Shown: piece by piece, positions 12,069-23,127 of the stretch
Layout: each line of letters begins with the position of its first letter
Numbering within the stretch: position 1 is the first letter of the stretch
Assembly: GCA_037576195.1 (NCBI GenBank)
Contig: CM075102.1
Location: forward strand, 19,712,745-19,776,744
Source: Phytoseiulus persimilis
Taxonomy: Eukaryota > Arthropoda > Arachnida > Mesostigmata > Phytoseiidae
Length of the DNA stretch: 64,000 nucleotides
Direction: 5' to 3'
The notes under the pieces: model-generated
Told to the model about the DNA's origin: nothing
The model's input: the letters and a program-made list of their open reading frames with translations, nothing else
Databases searched by the model: none
Made by a program: the position numbers and the translations under genes

Positions 12069-12668
12069 CGTCTGCTTCGTTTTCTGGGAATTTCCGAGAG
12101 TCCATAGCCGGAATTACACGGAGGAATGCGATGAGTTGTCTGGGAAACTCTGATTTTAACAGACGATTTTGCACCGCTGAACTTCTCCCCCAAAGTAGTT
12201 CGGTATTTCTGGAACTTTCGAAGGGCCCGGTCCGATGTATCGTCCTCAACCACCCTCAGAAATGACGAGCTCGAGCCGTGGGCTGCCGATCATCCCCCCG
12301 AGCAAGTTTGCTGGAGATTTCCCGGTTTTGAAAATCACAGTCTAATCCATACGAAAGTTGAATCTGAATCGAAGTCCAACGCATGTCTGTCTGTGCGATC
12401 GCGATAGACACTCAGGCCAAGAGTCCGATGGTGTCACCGAAACGGATATGGGGCACTTTGGACCCCTTATTCCCCGTTAACCCTCAGAATCTCAGAGAAA
12501 TTATCCGCATATCAATTCATGACCGGGATGGGAGCTTGTCCATGATATCGAGAAGATGAGCAGGAGGACAAAGACTTATCCGCGTTCCTGTCTCCCTCTC
12601 CATTTCATCCCAAAAAGTGCGCGCAAGCTTGCGATCCACTCAGTCGGGAGGAAGAACTGAAAGTTGAA
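12069..12668. other. Divergent intergenic region, probable promoter
   Basis: This lies between the kinase start (-) and a small plus-strand ATG exon at 12,669, so it probably holds both promoters. I see no clear TATA box or repeated element. Confidence 0.3.
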
Positions 12669-13147
12669 ATGTCTGACACTGCAGCTACCAGAAGATCAGT
12701 CAAGGTAAGTTAAGAGAGAATGTCTGTCCGTCCCCGGTTGACACCCGAACCAATAATCGGATCGGCATCAAACTTGCGTCGTGCCTTGGAGCGGGTCTTT
12801 GGGAGCCCTTACCCATACCACGAGGTCAGAAAACAACAGAGGGAAGAGGACCAGGCCACCCTTTTACAGACGATGGACTATCGAGGCGTCACGTCAAGTT
12901 CCGAGAGTCGTCTTTTGTTCGATCACGGCATCGAATCTGCGGAAAAGTATTCCATACTACTCTGCCTCCATCAGTACTTCAAGAGAGCCAACATCACGAG
13001 GGGCCGGAGGGAGCTTCCAGAGTCGGTCGATCCGATATCGTGGCGGAACCGACACAGATCTTGATGCAAATCTTGGCGAGATACCAGACAGAGCTCCCCA
13101 ACCCTCAACAGAGTACTGGTCAGAGGCCGGCGAGCGTAGTCATCTGA
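12669..13147 (+). CDS. Candidate small spliced gene, unrecognised
   Basis: An ATG exon at 12669-12704 reads MSDTAATRRSVK and ends in phase 0 at a near-perfect donor (AAG|GTAAGT). A phase-compatible acceptor (GACACAG) at 13056-13057 opens a short final exon, 13058-13147, reading ILMQILARYQTELPN and ending VVI-stop. Other internal exons are possible, because all three plus frames stay open for roughly 400 bases here. The product would be small and hydrophilic. I do not recognise it. It converges on MED29 copy 2, whose stop codon is only about 100 bases further on. Confidence 0.3.
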
Positions 13148-13244
13148 AAGCCAGCTGTTCACCAATGAATGAGACATTCTTTGAGATCAAAAACACTTCA
13201 ACGTTATTATGTTATGGTAAACAGATATCGTTATCGGGCTCGCT

Positions 13245-14024
13245 TCAATGAAACATCGGTGGAGGTGGTTGTTTTTTCTGTTGTAGCCGATTCGCTGACT
13301 CCGCTAAAATTTCGTGAAGTTCTTTGGCGAACGCCACTTGGGATCCAGCAGTGGTCAGGAATTGAGTGTATGACATAGCACTGTCCTGCTGTCCTGTCGG
13401 TTCCGGTTTGTTAGGATGGACTGGGATGGGAAGGTAGTGCTGGGAGCCTTTCTCCTGCAGAACACATTCCTGAATGGTTTTCAAGTTGAATTCGATCTGA
13501 TTACAAATATTAAAAAACTCCTCCAGAGCTTTGTCTAATCGCTGAGGCGAAGCGTCAGGTGAGGCTCGAACGCCGTTATCCACAGCCGCCGTGTGGTAGA
13601 TGTTCATTGCAGCGACTCGAACCACTTCCGATAGCGATTCTTTGAGACTTCCCACCAGCATCCGGACCCTGGCCACGTTGTCGAATCGGAGCTGAAGATC
13701 TTGCTGTGAGCTCTGCTGACCGGAGGGTGGTCCGGAACTCTGGGGATTCTGGGTTTGCACCGGGCCCGGAGCCGGACCAGGGTGGTTTTGTGCCACGTTT
13801 GCCACGGATCCGGGGCTCCCCATGGGCATTGTCCCTGCCATGGGGCCCTGTGACATCCCTACGGAGGAGATGAATGACTTTGACGCCAATGCTCTTTTAC
13901 GAGGTTCAACAGCATGACAATGCTCGATCTTACCTTGCATGGGCCCTCCCATGTTTGGTCGCATTTGCATCGGACCTCCCATCTGATTCGACATGCCGAT
14001 ACCTCCAGGGCCGAGGTTCGCCAT
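13245..14024 (-). CDS. MED29: Mediator complex subunit 29, copy 2
   Basis: Two exons, 13934-14024 and 13245-13858, encode 234 residues. The start ATG (MANLGPGG) follows directly on a TTCAG acceptor, so there is a 5' untranslated intron. The coding intron (13859-13933, 75 bases, GTAAG donor) splits a glycine codon in phase 1. The conserved block [20 protein letters not shown] is identical to copy 1. Elsewhere the copies differ: the linker is Pro/Gln-rich here, and the tail ends PPPPMFH rather than in a glutamine run. This copy lacks the long MGPVG repeat region and is closer to the family's usual length of about 190-200 residues. It should act in the Mediator tail module; with two intact copies they may be redundant or specialised. 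Confidence 0.92.
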   Translation of the reverse strand: MANLGPGGIGMSNQMGGPMQMRPNMGGPMQGKIEHCHAVEPRKRALASKSFISSVGMSQGPMAGTMPMGSPGSVANVAQNHPGPAPGPVQTQNPQSSGPPSGQQSSQQDLQLRFDNVARVRMLVGSLKESLSEVVRVAAMNIYHTAAVDNGVRASPDASPQRLDKALEEFFNICNQIEFNLKTIQECVLQEKGSQHYLPIPVHPNKPEPTGQQDSAMSYTQFLTTAGSQVAFAKELHEILAESANRLQQKKQPPPPMFH

Positions 14025-14899
14025 CTGAACTACGAAGGCACCCACTTTTATTATCCAGCTCGACAGCAAGGAGTTCTTTCAGAAATGATGATTGCGTGAG
14101 CCGCTCTCAACGAAGCTTCTCTGATGCTCATCCGAGAAGATATTCAAGAACAATGATTCCCCATCGAATCAGTATGCGTTTTCTCCGCTGACGACAGACA
14201 GAAGATTGCCACATCCAGTTGCAGAAATAACGGTTGACACGAGAAAAAAAACTAGTTGAAAAAACTTTGTACCATCAATTTTCGGTCTGGCTTGACATAG
14301 ATTCCCTTGCCTGAAACTTGTGGAGTCCGTTCAGCTGTTTTTGCACAGATCAGCTGCTCTCGGAGTAGAACATGGACACTACTTTTAGAAACCAGCCCTT
14401 GAGTTGAGAAGAGGCGGAGCTTTGAGTGATTGTTTACGTCGATGAATGTTGTGATCCCAGCACGACTATGGGACACAAGCCGCTGGCTGCTAAACCGCCG
14501 CATGGCTCGCTCACGAAGAGAAGTTCATCTCAATTTTCAAAAAGGTAGACTCGTGCGATAGTTACCCCCAGTGTTGGAAGCATAGGCGGGACAATAGATT
14601 GGTATCATGTTCCAGAGGTCGAGAGTTGCTCATCTGAGTTGAAGAGATCGAAAACGCTGAGTCTTGTGGAAGCTATGAGTTTCGCGCACTGCCCCCTGTA
14701 ACATGGCATGCCGCATCCTGAGGGAAGTTGATCGCTTGTACTGTCCGTGTTGCACAGGAATCAAGTTTGCAGAGAGGGCTCGCCGGGTTGTCTATTCAAC
14801 GGAGTGCGTGCGAGTCATACGAGTCCCGCATAGTGTTAATCGAGCTTGATGTTAGAGATGGACTGCTGGCGAGCATACAGAAACGTCACTCCCTTGCAG
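14025..14899. other. Divergent promoter region of MED29 copy 2 and MRM1
   Basis: The stretch separates the MED29 copy 2 start (-) from the MRM1 start (+). It should contain the 5' untranslated exon of MED29 copy 2. A CCCTTGCAG acceptor just before the MRM1 ATG suggests an untranslated 5' exon for that gene too. No other gene is seen. Confidence 0.35.
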
Positions 14900-15981
14900 A
14901 TGTTGAAACAATTATTCGCGAGCTCGAAGCGGATCCTGGTTGCTCCAAGGGTTGACGCTTCCTTCTCACAGTCGAGAACTGCAGCTTCATCTGCCGAGTC
15001 ACGGGCGTCCGCGGAGAAGTCGTATGAAGAAGAAGCAAATAACACAGCTAAAACACAGAAACCTAAGAATGGCAAGCCGCCACCAGCCAGGAGGGTCAGT
15101 TCCTTGTATCTGTTTCCAAAGCCAGCGCCAGCAACGAAAAGAGAGAATCGTGGCTCTGATAAGAGTCTATGCATTTTAATTTTCTCCTGAATTTTCTATC
15201 GTTCCAGCTCGCCTACAAATCTCCACCGCGAGATCTCCTATTCGGCATTCACCCCGTCGAGATCGCTCTTGCCGAGAAGCGCCGGAAGTTCTACAAACTT
15301 TTTTTGAGACCGAATCGTGTGGTACCCTTCTCCGAGGACTTGCAGAACATCGCGGATTGGGCCGCCAATCTGAAAGTTCCAATTGTATACAAGAGAAACG
15401 GAGAGCTGTCCAGTTTGACGAACGAATCGCTTCATCAGGGAGTGGTGCTGCAGGCTTCCCGACTCAACCACAAAGATTGGTCAGAACAAATAGAGATATT
15501 CGGTGAATCGGACAACGATGGGAAACTTCTTGTCTACATGGACCGAGTTATGGACCCGATGAACATGGGGGCAGTCATACGAAGCTGTGTCTTCTTGGGT
15601 GTAGATACGATTCTCGTTCCTTCGAAGTACTCGTGCAAACTGAGCCCGACCGTGTCGAAGGCTTCAAGCGGGGCTTTGGAGTGCGCCCCCATCTGCACAG
15701 TTGAGGATCCCCAACAACTCATGGTTTTCGTCCAAAAGCTCGGCTGGGAAGTCCTAGGAACCGACTCCGATTGTCTTCCGTACGATCAGTATGAAGCCAC
15801 GTCGAAGAATCGACTCCTGATTCTCGGAAACGAAGGCCACGGCGTCAACGAGGAGCTGGTCAACTTTTTCTCCAAAACCATCTCGGTACCAGGCGTGACG
15901 AACCGCGTAGGCTCCCTGAACGTGTCCGTAACGGCTGGGATTCTCCTTTCCCATTTCAGCAAGCATAAACGTCTCTTATAG
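14900..15981 (+). CDS. MRM1: Mitochondrial rRNA 2'-O-methyltransferase 1
   Basis: MRM1 methylates a guanosine ribose in mitochondrial large-subunit rRNA using S-adenosylmethionine. Two exons, 14900-15094 and 15208-15981, give 322 residues. The N-terminus (MLKQLFASSKRILVAPR) is basic and lacks acids, as expected of a mitochondrial presequence. A Lys-rich linker follows. The N-terminal substrate domain begins DLLFGIHPVEIALAEKRR. The SpoU-type catalytic knot domain shows its three motifs: MDRVMDPMNMGAVIRSC, ILGNEGHGV and GSLNVSVTAGI. I chose ATG 14900 over the upstream in-frame ATG at 14846 because a splice acceptor ends immediately before 14900 and it begins the presequence. The gene converges with Elongin C. 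Confidence 0.93.
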
Positions 15982-16016
15982 AACGAATCCAGCTGAGAAA
16001 AGGATGCTTGCGACGG

Positions 16017-16022
16017 AATAAA
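16017..16022 (+). promoter_or_regulatory. MRM1 polyadenylation signal
   Basis: AATAAA lies about 35 bases after the MRM1 stop. Only a few bases away, at 16029-16034, TTTATT gives the same signal on the opposite strand, so the two convergent transcripts may end back to back or overlap. Confidence 0.6.
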
Positions 16023-16028
16023 GTGGAA

Positions 16029-16034
16029 TTTATT
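16029..16034 (-). promoter_or_regulatory. Possible Elongin C polyadenylation signal
   Basis: This reads AATAAA on the minus strand, about 400 bases beyond the Elongin C stop codon. It would imply a 3' untranslated region of that length meeting the end of MRM1. Confidence 0.35.
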
Positions 16035-16432
16035 GAGAAGACCGGATCCTCTGAGAATCGAGAACGAGCTCAATGAAGACTCCATTCAGTCACGAGCCAA
16101 CATTTTGTGTATTTGTTTCAGCATTTGCTCAGCTTATGATTGGTATCTGTCTCATGGCCTGAATTAGTTCCCCTTTCCGAAATCTGATGAAGCATCCCAC
16201 CCAAGACAGAAATGGAGCCCCACTGAACGTCGAAGAGACAGATTCTCCATCCAATGAAATTTCCAAGTCTATATCAGCAGCCGACAGCGAGTGCGGGTCT
16301 TCGCGCTTGGAACGAATAAATACAGGCCAGCAATCAAAACGCAAGGAATCTTAGTGGCCGCAGCGACTCGCGCTGCACTCTCGTTTTTCGTTTGCTATGA
16401 TACAACTATGAACAATTATGAGACCAGGTCGT

Positions 16433-18159
<1,727 letters not shown>

Positions 18160-19080
18160 ATGCTGCGGGCTCTGTCCTACCTTGGAGCAGATCTGCAGGG
18201 GCCTAAAGTGCTCGCCCAAACCCAAGTTCGATTCTTCCAAAGTAGCAAGAAGCGCGTCCGGAAACCTCGATGGCTACCTCGAGCCCCAAGCAAGTTGTTC
18301 GAGTTGCCCAAACACCCTGAAGTCACCCCTGAGGAGAGGGATCAGTATTGGCAACTCTACACCAGATACAACATTGAGATAAAGTCTATCCAGTAAGCCC
18401 GATTCAGCTGAACAGTACGGTGTAGTGGAACCAATATTTGCCGTCTACAGACAACGTTTTCCCGGAGTTGGCAGTTTAGAGAGCGTTTCGGATGCAAGTC
18501 AGTTGACCCCAGGTTCCCGTTTTCAGAGCATATTTCCACGCGGAGCAAGCTCGGCTCGAGGCCGAAAAAGGCAAGTTCTCCGAAGTCACGATTCATGAAG
18601 AGGAGAACTTCGAGAAGCAGCTCAAAGCTGTCGAGGATGAGAATAAGGCGATCGCCGAAAGACGCAAGGTGCAGCACGAGGAAGCGTTTCAAGCGAGAAT
18701 CGCAGCCTTGTTGGAGAAAGCCAAGGGGGCTGACGAATTGAAACAGCGAGAAATAGAGGAGGCTCGGAGAATATTCAACAGAGAAATGGTACGTAGGCCG
18801 CAGGTGTTCACCGGAGATGGACTCGTTTGGCAATGAGCACAATGAGAGCCGGGACGTGAGCCCCACCAAAAATATTTCCAAACAGCATTCTAATACTCCA
18901 CGAAAGACGAATCATTATTCTTGGAACCGATTTCTCTTCCAGGATAATTTCCAACATATCACTTTGGAAACTCTAGATGAGGCCATCGCGAAAGCATTAG
19001 ACAAGCCAAGTGATTATAATTTCGCTGTATCGGCCACGGGTGAAATACTCCACGAGAAGCCCAGATCTAGTGGTCATTAG
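18160..19080 (+). CDS. MRPS26: Mitochondrial small ribosomal subunit protein mS26
   Basis: mS26 is an animal-specific protein of the mitochondrial small ribosomal subunit. Three exons (18160-18392, 18527-18788, 18943-19080; junction phases 2 and 0) encode 210 residues, close to the roughly 205 of mammals. The start MLRALSYLGADL leads into a basic presequence and KKRVRKPRWLPRAPSK, a conserved block of the family. The centre is a long charged coiled coil (for example EQARLEAEKGKFSEVTIHEE). The last exon gives the C-terminal ITLETLDEAIAKALDKP segment found in orthologs. Introns are short and have standard GT-AG ends. Confidence 0.9.
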
Positions 19081-19113
19081 TTGTACATGAAGTATCTAGT
19101 CGTTCATTGTAAA

Positions 19114-19119
19114 AATAAA
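19114..19119 (+). promoter_or_regulatory. MRPS26 polyadenylation signal
   Basis: AATAAA in an A-rich run, about 35 bases after the MRPS26 stop codon. Confidence 0.6.
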
Positions 19120-21189
19120 AGCGGGACCGATATTTTGCCGACAGTTAAGTATTACTTTTCAATACTCTCCTAGTCACACATCTCGGGATGTGTGACTCGC
19201 AGGCGATTCTCGCCAACAACTCCCTCCTTGAGACATCGGTTACCGGAGGATAGTTTCCGCATCATTTCTTCGGCATCCCCTCAATGATATCGATTTCTCA
19301 CAGTCTATTCTGCTATATTTCTACAGCGAAGAGCTCCGAAGCTCAAAACGGTTTCGAATTTGTATGCATCCCCATCGCGAAGAATGAAACTAGCGGTCCC
19401 TGATATTCCCGCTTCACAGAGTTTCTGATGTGATTTCCAATAATGTCACAAGGTCTCGTAACACTTTTTCCTTCGCATATGGCGCTCATAGTTGTTTGAA
19501 TCAGGTCTGGATGAAGTTCAACTCTCATAAGAACTTGAACATTCCTTAATTTTAGAATGTTCAACACGGTCCATTCCCCATGCGAATAACGAATCGCTGG
19601 AGGAGAACTCCCCCGAGTCTGAAATCGCCGAATCTGCACTCGTGAAACCGCGGATCGAATGCAACGAATATCATTAACGAGCGATTCCTGTAATCTCGAT
19701 GCTCATCGTGTTAAGAGGCACTCTGTGCGCAGAGTCGAAGCACTTCAACGATCCAGACACCCTTGGTCGTCCAGACACCCCCGTCGGCAGTTCAATCATC
19801 TGAAAGGCTCGGCCATCAGAGATACGTGGGCCCCATCCATGACTGTTATTGTAGAAGTTCAAGGGGGGCATCAGTTCGTCCGCGGTCCACGGCAGGATGC
19901 GGAGCACGCCGGAAGACTCTACGCAACATCTGAGAACGTGAATCTCCTCAGTGCGTGTCTTGGTAAACGGCATCTTCAGGGTCTGTCTCTTGAAATCTCA
20001 TAAGGTCTACACCATAAAGGTGAGATTACCGCCTCGCGAAGGGATATCGGTACTCTATGCTTTACTGCACGAGAAATATTTCTCAGCGTACCGCGGACTG
20101 ATGGACACAGTCCGTGCCGTGGTTAAATCACGCGCAACCCGAATTCATCCATGTAAACTCCGAAGTCACGATGATCAAGATAGCTCCTACCCAATGGCTG
20201 AGATCATCAGGTGCAATCTACACTTCTACCAGTGGAGCTGGGAGCGTATAGAGAGAGAAAGTATCCTCCGAGATGATTTCGGCCAGGATCACGACTTTGC
20301 ACTTCACGTTCGCATCTTCGCTGAGTTGGCATTCGTGCCGATTTCTGAGATCCTATCCTGCTTTCCCGGGGCTGCTCGCTTCCAGCTCCGTTCGTGAACC
20401 AAGTTGAAACGACGCGGATCGGTCGCGATTGGAGTGCTCAGATGAGAGCAACACGGTGGATTGTCTACACGCCAACATCGGACAGGGTCAAAAACGAGGT
20501 GCGAGCATGGCATTCCGCTTTCGTAAAAAATAGTGGGAACCACTCATCCTCTTTCCTTCACGCTCCTCAGGAGAACGAAATCATGAGAACATATCCTCAC
20601 AGCGTTCTGCATCGGGAACACTCTCGCCCAAGAAGCCGCGTGAACGTTGAAGAGAACCCATAGGGCGCGCCAGCGGAGGCAACGTCAATTAGTGCCTTCT
20701 AGAATAGCCCGAGCCTCTCTTATATCGGTTTCCTCGCCCACGACATACCTCTGAAATGAGGGGCGGATATCCAGAAACGCGAGCCATTTCGCTGAGCCTG
20801 CGTTGGATCAATCGAATCGTCGATCTTGAATTCTTTGCCTGAACATTTGGAAGCTTCCATGGAGTACTCCAGGGGGAGCTCCGGGAGAAGGATCGAGCTC
20901 TTCCAAAGATGATTCTGCTACTCTCGTAGGATACTTGCTCGCCTTCTATTTGTCATATACACCACAGCAGCGACGAATCAACTGAAGCGTTTTTCGTGGT
21001 CTCCTCGCATCTGATTTCCGGGTTTCGAGTTCGCAGAAAGGAGGCACCATCCTCAAGAGAGAACCCATAGAGAAATAGAATCCATAAATAAAAATGTCAT
21101 CGCCTGATTCTGAGCGGAAACGCATCCTATCTCCGAACAATGTTGGAAAGCCGGACTCCATGAACACCCTGTTTGAACGATAGGCCGGA
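19120..21189. other. Unassigned region with minus-strand protein-like frames
   Basis: A minus-strand frame at 19674-19973 starts with ATG, runs 99 codons and reads like a real protein (RCCVESSGVLRILPWTADEL, then GWGPRISDGRAFQMIELPTG). About 300 bases upstream a second minus-strand stretch, near 20219-20360, reads CQLSEDANVKCKVVILAEII behind an ATCTCAG acceptor. They could be exons of one cysteine-containing gene, but I could not join them in phase and recognise no domain. A plus-strand frame at 19951-20397 overlaps them. Only one strand can be right, and either could be chance. Confidence 0.25.
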
Positions 21190-21324
21190 AACGTCTTGTG
21201 GCTCAAAACCTCGTCGAGCTAAAAACGTCGATGGACTTAAAATGTCCTTGGGCTCTAAATGCTTGTGGGCTATCAGTGTCCTCAGGCTCGAATGTACTCG
21301 GCTCCAGATGTCTTCGGGCTCAAA
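21190..21324. repeat. Degenerate 17-bp tandem repeat (about 8 copies)
   Basis: Eight consecutive units of 17 bases (one of 16) follow the pattern AAtGTCcTcGGGCTCaA. Examples: AACGTCTTGTGGCTCAA at 21190 and AATGTCCTTGGGCTCTA at 21241. Copies differ at several positions. The unit length is not a multiple of three, so this is a decayed minisatellite rather than a protein repeat. Confidence 0.75.
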
Positions 21325-23069
21325 ATGTCAGTCCCCCGTGGAAGCATGTGAAAACTCCAACACAGGGACAAAGGAAGGCCGAGATGGGGAAAGACGGTTC
21401 GCTCGACTCGTATCGTGATCGACAGCCACAAGCTTCAGCCCCGCGAGAGCTCGCAGGCTCTCGAAATACATAATAATCAACTCCGATCTGGGTGGCGAGC
21501 TTGCCTCAGCCGACCAGGAAGGGGATGGAATTCGCCTGCAAGGTTTACCTACGGCTCCCGACGGATGAACGGCCCAGAGCTTAAGTGTTTCCATCGGCTC
21601 ATTGATGGCAGCCGGATAATTTCGAGAGCCATCAGCCTGGAACATACCAGAGAAAGGGGAAATTCTTCCGATAAAAGGTTCATCCCAAACTGAATCCGAA
21701 TTTCACGTTTAGATGCCTTGATTTTGGAGACTGAATGGAATGCGTAAAAGCAGTGCCGTCTCCAGAATTCTGGAATCAGATTCGGAGCGCATTCGAGCTT
21801 GTCCTCATGAGTGCCCGAGTATTTTCGCTATTTTTTGAAAACGTTCTAGTTTTGGTGGTCTCTCCAGGCGCGCAGTTGCACTGACACGCTTGGCGCTGAA
21901 CGTCAGCGCTCGGGAAGCGATTGCAGGCTATTGCAGGGAGAGTCCATCATAGAAAATTGAGCATCAATGGTAACTGGTGAGCCCGTTCTTTTTTTCGCGA
22001 TTGAGCGATGGGCACTTGACGGAACCCGCATATCGAATGCGCGGGTCGAGCGCAGGTGGTGCGATCTGGGACTCCGTCCTCACCAGTTCGGCGTCCTGCC
22101 TGCCTGCAACACGTTACACGTGAGCGCAATCGGTTTTGCAAATATCGGAGCCAACGTGAACCCGGTCTCGACTGGGAGCTATTTCATGCTCGTTCCTCGC
22201 GCAGAAAATCGGAGGGTCATCCGATCCCATTGTTAGGAGGCTCATTGAGTTGGGAGCTTGACTTCGCGAAGTGCTTTCCGGAAACGAATTTGAAATCCCC
22301 CGCGCCTCTCGAGAGGCTCCCGCGAATCATGTGGACAAGCTTCCATGTGACGAGGGCGGCGACATCTAGCGGCGGTTACTCGAAACACAGTTGTTGTGGA
22401 TACGCTGCCGCCACCGCCTGGGCTACCACCGATGCGAGAGCTGGTGACAGAGAGGAGCAGCGGCGGTGTAGTATCTATCGGTTGTTCCACCAAAGGCTGG
22501 GAGGCAGCCGTTGCTGTTGTGTCGTTGGTGCGATCGTGGTCCGTTGTGGAGTGCGTGCGTGCCTACTCGCTAGCCCGCTGGCTCTCAGTTTGGTGTGTGT
22601 TGTTGTTACTGGCTCTCTCCTAGCGTCCATTCGAGAGAGGGTCTGTTGTGGCGGCCGGCTTCCAAGCGACGACAGTACTTAGAAACTGTTCCAGTTCTGA
22701 AATAACGAACTCCCAGCCACCCTTTGAGGAAAACCAGAGTTTAGCCCCCGGCTCCACAGGTTGTTTCCCTCTGTGCAATATACCTGATCCCGACGGATCT
22801 TTTCGGGCTCTCAAGGGAACTGTTGAGTTGAGCAGATGTGACCCGCGGCCTGAGGCAGGAACCTGTACCTAGTGAATCCGAAAAGTTCAATTGGGTGCGT
22901 GCAGTGATGTGCTTCATTGAGGAGACTGCTCAAAAGAAATTGCCGGATGAAGAGGCACATGCGACGGCTCCTTGTCAATGAGTCAAGTTTAGAAGGGAGC
23001 ACCTGGATGAAAGAGGAAGAATTTTCGTGTGATCTCTGAAAGTTCGAACTTTCGTATGTGCACTCGGAT
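21325..23069. other. Upstream region of sidekick
   Basis: The stretch leads to the sidekick signal-peptide exon and probably holds its promoter and 5' untranslated exon(s). A plus-strand frame at 22056-22682 is open for 208 codons. Its product is rich in Arg, Ser and Cys with no recognisable domain, and the other frames are also fairly open, so I do not call a gene. Confidence 0.35.
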
Positions 23070-23127
23070 ATGGAGACGCTGCGCCTTTGGGTCTTCGGGC
23101 TATTGTTAGCCTGCGGCGCCGTTGCAG
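23070..23127 (+). CDS. sdk: sidekick exon 1: signal peptide
   Basis: ATG opens METLRLWVFGLLLACGAVA, a textbook signal peptide with a hydrophobic core and small residues at the expected cleavage site. The exon ends in phase 1 at a GTGAGT donor. The next exon with Ig homology, at 39,015, starts in the matching phase, which is why I join them across the long intron. Confidence 0.75.

Noticed and set aside
22056-22682. 208-codon plus-strand frame upstream of sidekick
   Set aside because: No domain, compositionally odd (Arg/Ser/Cys-rich, overlapping frames also open), and it ends before the sidekick signal-peptide exon. More likely promoter or untranslated sequence.
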